This document shows, piece by piece, positions 15,877 through 24,003 of a stretch of 39,626 nt of DNA; position 1 is the stretch's first letter, and every line of letters begins with the position of its first letter. The DNA lies in assembly GCF_003732485.1 (NCBI RefSeq), contig NZ_MOAK01000043.1, forward strand, positions 269,993 through 309,618, read 5' to 3'. This DNA is from Pseudomonas protegens. Its GTDB lineage: Bacteria > Pseudomonadota > Gammaproteobacteria > Pseudomonadales > Pseudomonadaceae. Both the position numbers and the translations under genes were made by a program. The notes under the pieces are model-generated. The model made no database searches and was not told where the DNA came from. It was given only the letters and a program-made list of their open reading frames with translations.

Positions 15877-16773
15877 TCAATGCTCATGCACCTGCTGATG
15901 AAACCCCGCCTGCTCCACCTGCAAGGTGACGTGGGCGATCTCGAACCGCTCCTGCAGCAATTCGGTGACCCGGGCCAGGACCTCCTGTTCATCCCGGCCC
16001 TGCAACTGCGCCACCAGATGGGCACTGAGCACGTTCTTGCCACTGGTCAGGGCCCAGATATGCAAGTCATGCACATCGCTGACCCCGGGCACCTCGCGAA
16101 TGCCCTGCTCCACCTGCTCGATATCGATCCCGTCCGGCACGCCTTGCAGGAGCACGTTCATGCTCTCCTTGAGCAGGGTCCAGGTCCGTGGCAGCACCCA
16201 GAAGCCAATCGCCGCCGCCACCACGGAATCGACCCAGCCCCAGCCGGTGAACAGGATCACCAAGGCGGCGATGATCACCCCCAGCGAGCCGAGCATGTCG
16301 CTCCACACCTCCAGGTACGCGCCCTTGACATTGAGGCTCTCGCTGCTGGCCGAGGCCAGCAGGCGCATGGAGATCAGGTTGACGATCAACCCCAGGATCG
16401 CAATCACCAACATCCCGATGGACTGGATTTGCGCCGGTGCCTGCAAGCGTTGCCAGGCTTCGAACAGGATGTAGAACGCCACCACAAACAACAGCAAGGC
16501 ATTGAATGCGGCGGCCAGGATTTCGAAACGGGCATAACCGAAAGTGCGTTTGCGGTCCGCCGGGCGCTTGGCAACCTGGATCGCCACCAGGGAAATCGCC
16601 AACGCCAGGGCGTCGGTCATCATGTGTGCGGCATCCGACAACAGCGCCAGGCTGCCGGTGACAAAGGCGCCAATGACTTCGGCAATCATGAAACTGCCGG
16701 TCAGGCCCAGGGCTATCCACAACTTGCGTTCATGCCCGGCCCGCACCTGGCCGTGACTGTGTCCTGCTCCCAT
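15877..16773 (-). CDS. czcD: CzcD-type cation diffusion facilitator
   Basis: This 298-aa inner-membrane antiporter exports Zn and related cations from the cytosol in exchange for protons. It has a His-bearing N-terminus (MGAGHSHGQV), six predicted TM segments and a cytoplasmic C-terminal domain starting near residue 205 (VPDGIDIEQVEQGIREVPGV), with VHDLHIWALTSGKNVLSAH being typical. The TM2 metal motif is HxxxD (His50, Asp54 in SDAAHMMTD). The TM5 motif is ExxxD (Glu155, Asp159 in LEVWSDMLGS) where many zinc CDFs have HxxxD. It ends with a His-containing tail (FHQQVHEH). It converges with czcR. Metal selectivity is inferred from family and context. Confidence 0.93.
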   Translation of the reverse strand: MGAGHSHGQVRAGHERKLWIALGLTGSFMIAEVIGAFVTGSLALLSDAAHMMTDALALAISLVAIQVAKRPADRKRTFGYARFEILAAAFNALLLFVVAFYILFEAWQRLQAPAQIQSIGMLVIAILGLIVNLISMRLLASASSESLNVKGAYLEVWSDMLGSLGVIIAALVILFTGWGWVDSVVAAAIGFWVLPRTWTLLKESMNVLLQGVPDGIDIEQVEQGIREVPGVSDVHDLHIWALTSGKNVLSAHLVAQLQGRDEQEVLARVTELLQERFEIAHVTLQVEQAGFHQQVHEH

Positions 16774-17111
16774 GACCTCTCCTCCCGTGGCTTAAACAAG
16801 CGTCGGCCTGATGATAGTTCGATTGCCCGCCGCACCTGCGCTGGATAACCCCATTGTCATGTTGCCGTTAGTGGGCGGTTATCTGCAGCCGGGCATCGTT
16901 AGCACACCAGCGAATGCGCCAAAAGCAGGCAAACACCCGCCGGTTGCCGTCGGCTCCCTGTTCGGCGCCCCACCCAAGGCCCTACACCGGGCCTCTGGTT
17001 CGGCGATGGTCGCCATTACTACGATCGTGCAAGGGGCGTACGCGTGCGCCCCTTCTGCATCGGCAACAGCTCTGTAGAATGCCTGCTCCATTCTCAGCGC
17101 AAGGGACCGAC
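16774..17111. other. Intergenic region upstream of the LprI-like gene
   Basis: This 338-bp gap has no gene I would call. It contains a 24-bp near-palindrome (17031-17054) and a possible -10 element TAGAAT (17075-17080) before the gene at 17112. A minus-strand frame (16879-17127, 82 codons) reads through it; its end (NREPTATGGCLPAFGAFAGV) reminds me of small ash-like phage ORFs, but I could not confirm this and do not annotate it as a gene. Confidence 0.5.
17031..17054. repeat. 24-bp near-perfect palindrome
   Basis: AAGGGGCG-T-ACGCGT-G-CGCCCCTT is palindromic except for one central T/G pair. It ends 57 bp before the start of the LprI-like gene. It could be an operator or a hairpin, but there is no T-tract for a terminator. 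Confidence 0.6.
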
Positions 17112-17528
17112 ATGCCTCATCAGCCATGGATCTTTGGCCTTGTCATCGCCGTACTCGCCAGTACCGCTGGCTGGGCGCCTGCCCGGGCCGCAGCGCTGGA
17201 CTGCGAGCACATCAGCGTCAGCGAACAGGTCGATCGCTGCGCCCGGCAGGACAAGGATCGCGCCGACGCTGCGCTCAACCAGAGCTATCAGGCGCTGCTG
17301 GTGCGGGTTCACAACCTGTATCCCGGCAGCCTGCTGCAAGAACAGGAATACCTCGGCAAATTGAAGAATGCCCAGCGTGCCTGGATCAAATTCCGCGACA
17401 GCACCTGCGTGCTGGAGGCCTTCGAAGTGGAACCGGGCAAGCCGGCCCACGTCACCCTGATCAACCTCTGCGTGACCCGCCTGAGCAAAGAGCGCACCCG
17501 CTACCTGGACCAACTGCTGCCCCAATAA
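17112..17528 (+). CDS. LprI-like (DUF1311) secreted protein
   Basis: This 138-aa protein has a signal peptide (about residues 1-28, ending APARAAA). The mature domain is typical of DUF1311/LprI: ALDCEHISVSEQVDRCARQD, the helical DAALNQSYQALLVRV, LKNAQRAWIKFRDSTCVLE and a closing cysteine in INLCVTRL. Four mature-region cysteines suggest two disulfides in the periplasm. Some family members inhibit host lysozyme; others have unknown envelope roles, so the function is uncertain. The ATG at 17112 is chosen because the signal peptide starts there. A REPIN lies immediately downstream. Confidence 0.85.
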   Translation: MPHQPWIFGLVIAVLASTAGWAPARAAALDCEHISVSEQVDRCARQDKDRADAALNQSYQALLVRVHNLYPGSLLQEQEYLGKLKNAQRAWIKFRDSTCVLEAFEVEPGKPAHVTLINLCVTRLSKERTRYLDQLLPQ

Positions 17529-17544
17529 CCGCCCCACTCGCCCC

Positions 17545-17626
17545 GTAGGAGCTGGCTTGCCAGCGAAAGCGCCCCTGAGAGCGATGCAAGACTCATGGGC
17601 CTCTTCGCCGGCAAGCCGGCTCCTAC
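17545..17626. repeat. REPIN (inverted REP pair)
   Basis: GTAGGAGCTGGCTTGCC and the inverse GGCAAGCCGGCTCCTAC flank a spacer of about 48 bp. It sits between the convergent LprI-like gene and the gene at 17643. Confidence 0.9.
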
Positions 17627-17642
17627 TGGTCGGGGAGGTTCA

Positions 17643-18161
17643 TCAGCGCCCCATTCGCGGATAGAACGGGCGGGGGCGGAAGGTGTGTAGCAGCAGGCAG
17701 GCCAGGCTGACGAGCCAGGTAAAGCACAGCATGCCCAGGGAGGACTCGCGCCCGCGCAAGCGTTCCTGGCACTGTTCGGCGTTGAAACACTGGGCGGTGC
17801 ACCACGGCTGATCGTCGTGACTGCAACTGAGCAGGTAGCCCCGCAGGTGACTCAGCATCAGGGTCTGCCCTGTCAGTTGCGTGAGCGGCACCTGGAGCTG
17901 GCTGAGGTCGCGACTCAGGCGTAAACGCTGGCGCTCCCCAGTGTCGAGTTGTTCCACCAGCAGCGCCCCCGTCTCCACCGCCAGCACTCGGGCACTGAGG
18001 CTGTCGGGACTGGCACCCTCCAGGCCGTAGTCCACCAGGCTGCAGGTCCAGGCCTCGATCAGGGCGAAAACCAGCCCCAGCACAAAGCTCACCAGCGCCA
18101 CCTGCAACAGTGGCTCCAGGGTGGAGAAATTTCGCAAGGAACACAGCGTCGAACGAATCAA
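17643..18161 (-). CDS. Hypothetical two-TM membrane protein
   Basis: I do not recognise this 172-aa protein. It has one N-terminal membrane segment (VALVSFVLGLVFALIEAW), a central hydrophilic domain of about 100 residues with a short beta-like part (ARVLAVETGALLVEQLDTGE) and a cysteine-rich patch (SCSHDDQPWCTAQCFNAEQC), and a second membrane segment near the C-terminus (LGMLCFTWLVSLACLLLHTF). The topology suggests a periplasmic domain with disulfides. No in-frame ATG exists near the N-terminus; the best start is TTG at 18161, preceded by GGGAG at a 5-nt spacing. That ribosome site lies inside a strong hairpin (18167-18204). An overlapping frame at 17623-18144 is a shadow. Confidence 0.7.
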   Translation of the reverse strand: MIRSTLCSLRNFSTLEPLLQVALVSFVLGLVFALIEAWTCSLVDYGLEGASPDSLSARVLAVETGALLVEQLDTGERQRLRLSRDLSQLQVPLTQLTGQTLMLSHLRGYLLSCSHDDQPWCTAQCFNAEQCQERLRGRESSLGMLCFTWLVSLACLLLHTFRPRPFYPRMGR

Positions 18162-18166
18162 GACAG

Positions 18167-18204
18167 CTCCCGGAAATCCAAGCGCAGGCTGCGCATTCCG
18201 GGAG
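18167..18204 (-). promoter_or_regulatory. Hairpin enclosing the ribosome site of the 172-aa gene
   Basis: In the transcript direction CUCCCGGAA pairs perfectly with UUCCGGGAG, and an inner GCGCAG/CUGCGC stem adds six more pairs. The 3' arm contains the GGGAG Shine-Dalgarno of the TTG-initiated gene at 18161. There is no U-tract, so it is not a terminator. Translation would need the hairpin to open. Confidence 0.55.
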
Positions 18205-18337
18205 ATTAGCGGAAGAACCTGGGGGCTGAAGGCGAATTTTCAGCCCGATTACTTTCTGGATTCAGAGGCTGAATGGCGAGGGCTCTAGCTCGCTGTTTCG
18301 CACAATCGCCCCCGCTGAAGAAAATTCGCGAAGCTGA

Positions 18338-19657
18338 TCAGTAGCAGCCATCGCTGTGCGCAGATGCGTGCCGAGCCTCGCCCACACACCCACCAAAGTA
18401 ACCGGCACTGGCCACCCCCACAGCCCCCATCACTGCGCAATAGATCACGCAGACCCATGGACTCCAGGGCATCAGGGCAATCAGCAACAACGGCGTGGTG
18501 CTGGCCCAGAGGGCATAGGCAATGTTGTAGGTGAAGGAAATGCCCGAGACGCGAATCCGCGGCGGAAACAGGCTGACCATCACCGATGGCACCGCCCCCA
18601 CCACCCCGCAGCCCAGGCCGGCGATGGCGTAGGCCAGGCCGATCCACTCGCCGCCGCTGATCAGGCAGCCATAGAGCACGGCAATGCCCAGGGGCAGCAG
18701 CAGGCTGTAGAGCATCACCGTGCGCCAGGCGCCGAGGCGGTCGACGATCAGCCCGGCCAGGATGCAACCGATATTGAGGAAAACAATGCCCAGGCTGCTC
18801 AGGGCAAAGGTATGGCCGGCGCTCATGCCGAAGCTCTTCTGCATCATGGTCGGGGTGATGACCACGAACACCACCACCGCCGAGGTCAGCACGCAGGTGA
18901 GGATCAGCGCCGGCAGTATCGCCAGCCGGTGCTCCCGCAGCACGGTCCGCAGGGGCAATTCGCCGGCGCTGTCGCGTTGGTGCTGCAGGGCCATGAACAC
19001 CGGGGTTTCACTCAGCCAGCGGCGCAGCCAAACGCCGATCACCCCAAACACTCCACCCAGCAGGAAGGGGTAGCGCCAGGCATGATCGAGGATTTCCTCG
19101 GGGCTGAAGAGTCGCGCCAGCAGGGTCGCAGTCAGCGCGCCCAGCAGGTAGCCGAAGGTCAGGCCGGCCTGGAGGAAGCCCAGGGCATAACCGCGATGGG
19201 CCCGGGGCGCATGCTCGGCGACGAACACCCAGGCACTGGGCACTTCTCCCCCCACGGCGGCGCCTTGCAGCACGCGCAGGGCCAACAGCAGCAAGGGCGC
19301 GAAGTAACCGATCTGGGCATAGGTGGGCATGATGCCGATCAGCAGGCAAGGCAGCGCCATCATCAGGATGCTCAGGCTGAAGACCTTCTTGCGCCCCAGC
19401 CGGTCGGCGAAGTGGGCCATGAGAATGCCCCCCAGGGGCCGGGCCAGATAGCCGGTGACAAAGATCCCGAAGCTTTGCAGCAGGCGCAGCCATTCAGGCA
19501 TTTCTGGAGGAAAGAACAGCTGGCTCAGGGTCAGGGCGAAAAATACGAAGATGATGAAATCGTAGATTTCCAGGGCTCCGCCCAGGGCGGCCAGGCCCAG
19601 GGTCTTGTAGTCGGAGCGGGAAAAGCGCGCCGGCGACGATTCTGTGGAGGGGGTCAT
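18338..19657 (-). CDS. MFS transporter, metabolite:proton symporter type
   Basis: This 439-aa inner-membrane carrier has about 12 TM segments. The loop 2-3 MFS signature is visible as GGILMAHFADRLGRKKVF, and LRVLQGAAVGGEVPSAWVFV is the TM4-5 pattern of the MHS (ProP/citrate/ketoglutarate) subfamily, which imports organic acids or osmolytes with protons. The central loop (LRRWLSETPVFMALQHQRDS) is also typical of that subfamily. The C-terminus carries a short Cys/His-containing tail (CVGEARHASAHSDGCY). It is divergent from a PanB paralogue with 176 bp between starts, so they may share a regulator and the substrate may be related to that enzyme. The substrate is not predictable. Confidence 0.9.
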   Translation of the reverse strand: MTPSTESSPARFSRSDYKTLGLAALGGALEIYDFIIFVFFALTLSQLFFPPEMPEWLRLLQSFGIFVTGYLARPLGGILMAHFADRLGRKKVFSLSILMMALPCLLIGIMPTYAQIGYFAPLLLLALRVLQGAAVGGEVPSAWVFVAEHAPRAHRGYALGFLQAGLTFGYLLGALTATLLARLFSPEEILDHAWRYPFLLGGVFGVIGVWLRRWLSETPVFMALQHQRDSAGELPLRTVLREHRLAILPALILTCVLTSAVVVFVVITPTMMQKSFGMSAGHTFALSSLGIVFLNIGCILAGLIVDRLGAWRTVMLYSLLLPLGIAVLYGCLISGGEWIGLAYAIAGLGCGVVGAVPSVMVSLFPPRIRVSGISFTYNIAYALWASTTPLLLIALMPWSPWVCVIYCAVMGAVGVASAGYFGGCVGEARHASAHSDGCY

Positions 19658-19833
19658 AAAGGCAACTCAGGTGGCAGTCCAAAGCGAAGGCGCCATGGTC
19701 TACGCAAAAGTTCCGGTGAACAACCCGTTGCAGGCCCTGGGTCGGTTTTCCGCGGTTCTCTGTGTATTGAATGCCCAGGCGCCGGGCCAATAATCGAGCA
19801 CTTTCCAACCCCAGCAGAACCAGGAAAGTCGTC

Positions 19834-20661
19834 ATGAGCATGCATACCCGCACCCGCCGCCTGAGCGTCCCGCAACTGGTGGCCATGAAAGGCCGGCAGA
19901 AGATCGTCTCCCTCACCGCCTACACCAGCCACATGGCGCGGCTGATGGACCCTTACGTGGACTTCATCCTGATCGGCGATTCCACGGCCATGGTCGGCTA
20001 CGGTCGCACCTCGACCCTGGACATGAGCCTGGCGGAAATCATCGCCCACACCCGCGCCGTAGTCGCCGGCAGCCGTCTGGCCTGCGTGATCGCCGACATG
20101 CCCTTCGGCAGTTACCAGGAATCTGCGCAACAGGCCTACCGCAACTGCGCCGAGGTCATGGCGCGCACCGGCTGCGACGCGCTCAAGCTGGAGGGTGGCA
20201 AGGCCCTGGCGCCGACCGTGGAATTCCTGGTGCAACGCGGGATTCCGGTGATGGCGCATATCGGCCTGATGCCGCAGTACGTCAATCAGATGGGCGGTTT
20301 CAAGGCTCAGGGACTCGATGACGAGGCGGCCCGCAAGATCGAGGCGGACGCCCGCGCTCACTTGGACGCCGGCGCTTTCAGTCTGTTGCTGGAGGGGGTC
20401 GCGCAACCCCTGGCGCGACGCATCAGCGAGTTTTCGCCGATGCCCACCATTGGCATCGGGGCCTCACCAGCCTGCGATGGCCAGGTGCTGGTGACCGAGG
20501 ACCTGCTGGGGCTCGGAGGGCCTCAAGTACCCCGCTTCGTCAAGCAATACGCCGATGCCGGCGCCCTGATCGGCCAGGCCTGCGAACGCTTCGCGGCGGA
20601 GGTTCGGGACGGTGTCTTCCCCGAGGCGCGGCACTGCTATGGGGTGGCTCAGGACGCCTGA
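19834..20661 (+). CDS. PanB-family hydroxymethyltransferase (paralogue)
   Basis: This 275-aa protein is homologous to 3-methyl-2-oxobutanoate hydroxymethyltransferase, which adds a hydroxymethyl group from methylene-THF to ketoisovalerate to make ketopantoate. Metal ligands Asp49 (LIGDST), Asp88 (IADMPF) and Glu120 (LKLEGG), catalytic Glu187 (LLLEGV) and the [10 protein letters not shown] loop are all present, so it should be active. No panC is adjacent, unlike normal pantothenate operons. It sits between a divergent MFS transporter and a convergent MocR regulator. It may therefore be a second copy serving a different keto acid; that is inference. The ATG at 19834 is chosen because the family N-terminus starts there. 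Its end overlaps the MocR gene end by 13 bp. Confidence 0.85.
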   Translation: MSMHTRTRRLSVPQLVAMKGRQKIVSLTAYTSHMARLMDPYVDFILIGDSTAMVGYGRTSTLDMSLAEIIAHTRAVVAGSRLACVIADMPFGSYQESAQQAYRNCAEVMARTGCDALKLEGGKALAPTVEFLVQRGIPVMAHIGLMPQYVNQMGGFKAQGLDDEAARKIEADARAHLDAGAFSLLLEGVAQPLARRISEFSPMPTIGIGASPACDGQVLVTEDLLGLGGPQVPRFVKQYADAGALIGQACERFAAEVRDGVFPEARHCYGVAQDA

Positions 20662-22037
20662 TCCAACGCCTGGGCCAACTGGCCCAGGGCTCCGGCAATG
20701 TCCTTGCTCCAGTCCAGGGTGTAGCTCAGGCGCAAGTGATGCTGCCACAGGCCTTGCTGGCTGAAGATGCTTCCCGGGGCGATCACGATGCCCTGAGCCA
20801 GCAGTTGCTCGTACACCCGGGTCATTGCCACGGGCCGACGTGCTTCGACCCACAAGGTTGCACCGCCGGCCGGGATCGGCGCGAACAATTGCGCCCCGGC
20901 CTGCTCCGCCAGCAACTGGCGCAACTGGTGCATGCGCTGTTGCAGCATGCCCCGCAGCTTGTGCAGGTGCTGGTCGAGGCGCCCGGAGCTGAACAGACGG
21001 GCCACGGCTTTCTGGCGGATCGGCGAAAGTCGGAAGGAGCGTTCGAGAAACTGCCGGTGCAGTTGCGGGCCCAGACTACGACTCAACACATAACTGAAGG
21101 GCGCTTCGGCCCCTATGGCCTTGTCCAGGCTGGCAAACACCAACAGGCGCTCGGGATCGGCGAAATCCCGATAACGGACAGCCTCGGGGACAAAGCTGAA
21201 TTCACCATAGCTGTCGTTCTCCAGCAGCCAGATCCCCCGTTCGGCAAACCAGCGGCACAACTGCTGTTTGTCGGCGGCCGGCATCAGGCTGCCGTGAGGG
21301 ATGTTCACCGTCGAGGAGAGCACGGCCAGCCGCACCGGCTCGTGCTTGAGCAACGCCTGCACCTGTTGCAGGTCGAAGCAGCCGGCGGCATTGAGCGGCA
21401 GTTCGATGATCCGCAGGCGCGCGGCCCGCAGTTGCCGCAGCACTGCCCAGGAACAGGGGGACTCCACCAGGGCCACCCCGTCGCCCAGGTCCAATGCCTG
21501 CAAGGACAACTCCAGCACACTGCGCAGATCCGCCCCCAGAAACACCTGGTCGGCCTGCCAGTAATCGCAGGTGGAGCGGGTGTAGCGCCGGGCCAACTCA
21601 CTGCGCAGTTCTTGCTCGCCCAAGGGCTGGTACAGCGGTGCCTGGGTTCGCGGGTACTGGCGGGCCAGCTCGCGCTCGGTCATCAGCAAGGGTTGCTCCA
21701 GGGACAGCAGCATGGCCGGTGCGTCGCTGCACAGCGCCAGGCGTCCAGGCTGGCGGGCATGGGCATAAAGGTCGTCAAGCAAGGCGGGACCGGCCACCGG
21801 CAGAGCTGCGCTGACCATCGCCCGGGTGAAGTAACCCTGGCGCGGACGTGAGCAGATGCGTCCCTCGTCCTCAAGCAGGGCGTAGGCGTATTTGATAGTG
21901 GACAGGGAAACCTTCAATCGCAGCGCCAACTCCCGCAAGGACGGCAGGCGCTGCTCCTGATCGCTCGCAACGCTGTCGAGCCACTGCAACAGGTAGCGAT
22001 ACACCGCCTGATAGGCGAAGGGTTGATCGCGGCTCAC
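20649..22037 (-). CDS. MocR-type GntR/aminotransferase-fold regulator
   Basis: This 462-aa protein fuses an N-terminal GntR winged helix (about residues 1-75, with [20 protein letters not shown] and [16 protein letters not shown]) to a fold-type I aminotransferase-like domain. A candidate PLP lysine is in FASLDKAIG near residue 305. MocR proteins sense amino acids or vitamin B6 species through PLP and regulate neighbouring genes. I use the GTG at 22037 because it directly follows the HhH gene stop (4-nt gap) and starts at the expected [15 protein letters not shown] helix; a longer frame to 22157 would overlap the HhH gene. Its likely targets are the PanB paralogue or the MFS transporter. Confidence 0.9.
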   Translation of the reverse strand: MSRDQPFAYQAVYRYLLQWLDSVASDQEQRLPSLRELALRLKVSLSTIKYAYALLEDEGRICSRPRQGYFTRAMVSAALPVAGPALLDDLYAHARQPGRLALCSDAPAMLLSLEQPLLMTERELARQYPRTQAPLYQPLGEQELRSELARRYTRSTCDYWQADQVFLGADLRSVLELSLQALDLGDGVALVESPCSWAVLRQLRAARLRIIELPLNAAGCFDLQQVQALLKHEPVRLAVLSSTVNIPHGSLMPAADKQQLCRWFAERGIWLLENDSYGEFSFVPEAVRYRDFADPERLLVFASLDKAIGAEAPFSYVLSRSLGPQLHRQFLERSFRLSPIRQKAVARLFSSGRLDQHLHKLRGMLQQRMHQLRQLLAEQAGAQLFAPIPAGGATLWVEARRPVAMTRVYEQLLAQGIVIAPGSIFSQQGLWQHHLRLSYTLDWSKDIAGALGQLAQALDQAS

Positions 22038-22041
22038 TGCT

Positions 22042-22275
22042 TCAGTTGCCCTTGGCCATGGCGATGGCGGCCTGGATCGCGGCGCGGGCCTGGGGGCTGT
22101 TTTTCCAGCAGCTGGACCCCACCAGGGCTGAAGCCTGGGTAACGATATCCAGGGCATCGGCGGCGGCCAGCTGACTCAGGGACATGATCCCCAATTGCTC
22201 CAGCCGCCCCACCACTGTGGGCCCGACACCCTTGACCTTGAGCAGCGCGGCGCGTTCTTCAGGAGAAAATGACAT
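22042..22275 (-). CDS. Helix-hairpin-helix small protein
   Basis: This 77-aa protein contains a helix-hairpin-helix motif, KVKGVGPTVVGRLEQLG (about residues 13-29), followed by a second helical repeat, SLSQLAAADALDIVTQAS. It resembles DUF4332/pathogenicity-locus-type HhH proteins that bind DNA nonspecifically; no enzymatic domain is present. It precedes the MocR gene by 4 nt and is probably cotranscribed with it. AAGGA lies 10 nt before the ATG. It is divergent from the AtoE-type transporter gene. Confidence 0.82.
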   Translation of the reverse strand: MSFSPEERAALLKVKGVGPTVVGRLEQLGIMSLSQLAAADALDIVTQASALVGSSCWKNSPQARAAIQAAIAMAKGN

Positions 22276-22389
22276 CGACGTTCAGTCCTTTGCAGTCCGT
22301 GGCAATTGCCGCATTCTTGCACAGTTCTCGGCCGCCTCTGCCTGGGGCAGCCGACCTCCTGATAAACATAATAAATCCGAGGTATTTCC

Positions 22390-23808
22390 GTGGCCGCTGA
22401 TATTCAAGATAGCCGCTCCGCCCGCTTTGCCCTGCGCTGTTCGAACTGGGCCGAACGCTGGTTTCCCGACTCCTGGGTGTTCGCCGCCCTGGCAGTGATC
22501 ATCGTGGCCCTGGCCACTCTGGCCATGGGTGCCAAGCCCACCGATGCCGCCATGGCCTTCGGCGACGGCTTCTGGAGCCTGATTCCCTTCACCATGCAGA
22601 TGGCCTTCGTGGTCATTGGCGGCTATGTGGTGGCCAGCTCGCCGCCGGCAGTGAAGCTGATCGACAAGCTGGCACACATTCCCAACAACGGCCGTTCGGC
22701 AGTGGCCTGGGTGGCGCTGATTTCCATGGTCGCGTCCCTGCTCAATTGGGGCCTGTCCCTGGTGTTCGGCGGCCTGCTGGTACGGGCCCTAGCCCGGCGC
22801 ACCGAACTGCGCATGGACTACCGTGCGGCCGGTGCGGCCGCCTACCTGGGCCTGGGCGCTGTCTGGGCCCTGGGGCTGTCGTCCTCGGCCGCGCAGTTGC
22901 AGGCCAACCCCGGCAGCCTGCCGCCATCGATCCTGGCCATTACCGGGGTGATTCCCTTCACTCAGACCATCTTTCTCTGGCAGTCGGGAGTGATGCTGCT
23001 GGCCTTGATCGTCGTCTCGCTGATCGTCGCCTATGCCACGGCTCCAGGGCCAAATAGTGCCCGCGATGCCCAGGCCTGTGGCGTCGACCCGAGCTTCAGC
23101 ATGCCCAAGCCGCAGCCCCGTACCCGTCCCGGCGAGTGGCTGGAGTACAGCCCGTTGCTGACCATTCTCCTGGCGCTGCTGGCCGCCGGCTGGCTGTATC
23201 ACGAGTTCGCCACCAAGCCGGCGATCACCGCGATCTCCGGGCTCAACACCTACAACTTCCTGTTCCTGATGGCCGGCGCCCTGCTGCACTGGCGGCCCCG
23301 CAGCTTCCTCGATGCAGTGGCCCGCGCGGTGCCCACCACCACCGGGGTGCTGATCCAGTTCCCGTTGTACGGCTCCATTGCCGCACTGATGACGGTGGTC
23401 AAGGGCGTGGACGGCCAGACCCTGGCCCACCACATCTCGACCTTCTTTGTGCAGATCGCCTCCCACGATACCTACGCCCTGTTGATGGGCCTGTACTCGG
23501 CGGTGCTGGGCTTCTTCATTCCGTCGGGCGGCGGCAAGTGGATCATCGAGGCGCCCTATGTGATGCAAGTGGCCAATGACCTGCAATACCACCTGGGTTG
23601 GGCAGTGCAGATCTACAACGCCGCCGAGGCCTTGCCGAACCTGATCAACCCCTTCTACATGCTGCCGCTGCTGGGAGTGCTGGGCTTGAAGGCCCGGGAC
23701 CTGATCGGTTTTTCCTTCGTCCAGTTGCTGGTGCACACCCCCCTGGTGCTGGCCCTGCTCTGGGCCCTGGGCACCACCTTGACCTACTTGCCGCCCGTGA
23801 TTCCCTGA
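22390..23808 (+). CDS. AtoE-type short-chain fatty acid transporter
   Basis: This 472-aa inner-membrane protein matches the AtoE family of short-chain fatty acid (butyrate/acetoacetate) uptake carriers. It has about 11-12 hydrophobic segments and the family-typical stretches ERWFPDSWVFAALAVIIVAL near the N-terminus, LNWGLSLVFGGLLVRALARR and the conserved FFIPSGGGKWIIEAPYVMQV with AALPNLINPF-like ending (EALPNLINPFYMLPLLG). Start codon is GTG at 22390, supported by GAGG 7 nt upstream. No acetoacetate CoA-transferase or thiolase genes are adjacent, so it stands alone. Upstream 114 bp is shared with the divergent HhH/MocR unit. Confidence 0.9.
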   Translation: MAADIQDSRSARFALRCSNWAERWFPDSWVFAALAVIIVALATLAMGAKPTDAAMAFGDGFWSLIPFTMQMAFVVIGGYVVASSPPAVKLIDKLAHIPNNGRSAVAWVALISMVASLLNWGLSLVFGGLLVRALARRTELRMDYRAAGAAAYLGLGAVWALGLSSSAAQLQANPGSLPPSILAITGVIPFTQTIFLWQSGVMLLALIVVSLIVAYATAPGPNSARDAQACGVDPSFSMPKPQPRTRPGEWLEYSPLLTILLALLAAGWLYHEFATKPAITAISGLNTYNFLFLMAGALLHWRPRSFLDAVARAVPTTTGVLIQFPLYGSIAALMTVVKGVDGQTLAHHISTFFVQIASHDTYALLMGLYSAVLGFFIPSGGGKWIIEAPYVMQVANDLQYHLGWAVQIYNAAEALPNLINPFYMLPLLGVLGLKARDLIGFSFVQLLVHTPLVLALLWALGTTLTYLPPVIP

Positions 23809-23819
23809 GGGTTCCTCGA

Positions 23820-23845
23820 GCCCGTTCCGTCGTAGCGGAGCGGGC
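23820..23845 (+). terminator. Probable terminator hairpin after the AtoE-type gene
   Basis: GCCCGTTCCG and CGGAGCGGGC form a 10-bp stem with one G-U pair and a 6-nt loop, 11 bp after the stop. The T-run is missing (CTGTGGATAAG follows), so it may only attenuate. Confidence 0.45.
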
Positions 23846-24003
23846 CTGTGGATAAGTCTTTGTCGACGCGGATTTCAGACTTTTCACCGCTCATCGCAGT
23901 GGACTCTTGAAGCATTCCTGTAGTCTTTGCGTCATATTCGGTTGTTACCGTGCGACCGAAATAGTTTGTAACGAATTTCCAGATCGACGTGCAAGGAGCC
24001 GAC

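Noticed and set aside
17623..18144. Alternative minus-strand frame overlapping the 172-aa membrane protein
   Set aside because: It is Gly/Ala/Pro-rich without segments or motifs, whereas the chosen frame has two clean membrane segments and a ribosome site.
18356..19837. 493-codon plus-strand frame opposite the MFS gene
   Set aside because: It is rich in His/Gln/Gly/Pro with no domain and lies antisense to a gene with clear MFS motifs; it reflects third-position GC bias.
22038..22157. Longer N-terminus for the MocR-type regulator
   Set aside because: It would overlap the HhH gene by over 100 bp and adds Pro/Arg-rich residues; GTG at 22037 starts at the conserved winged-helix region.
23847..23855. 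DnaA box as part of a replication origin
   Set aside because: Only a single 9-mer without a cluster, AT-rich unwinding element or dnaA/dnaN genes; it follows a transporter gene terminator.
23809..24003. Pho box upstream of the acid phosphatase-like gene
   Set aside because: Partial CTGTCAT-like pieces near 23930-23950 do not have the 11-bp repeat spacing needed for PhoB.
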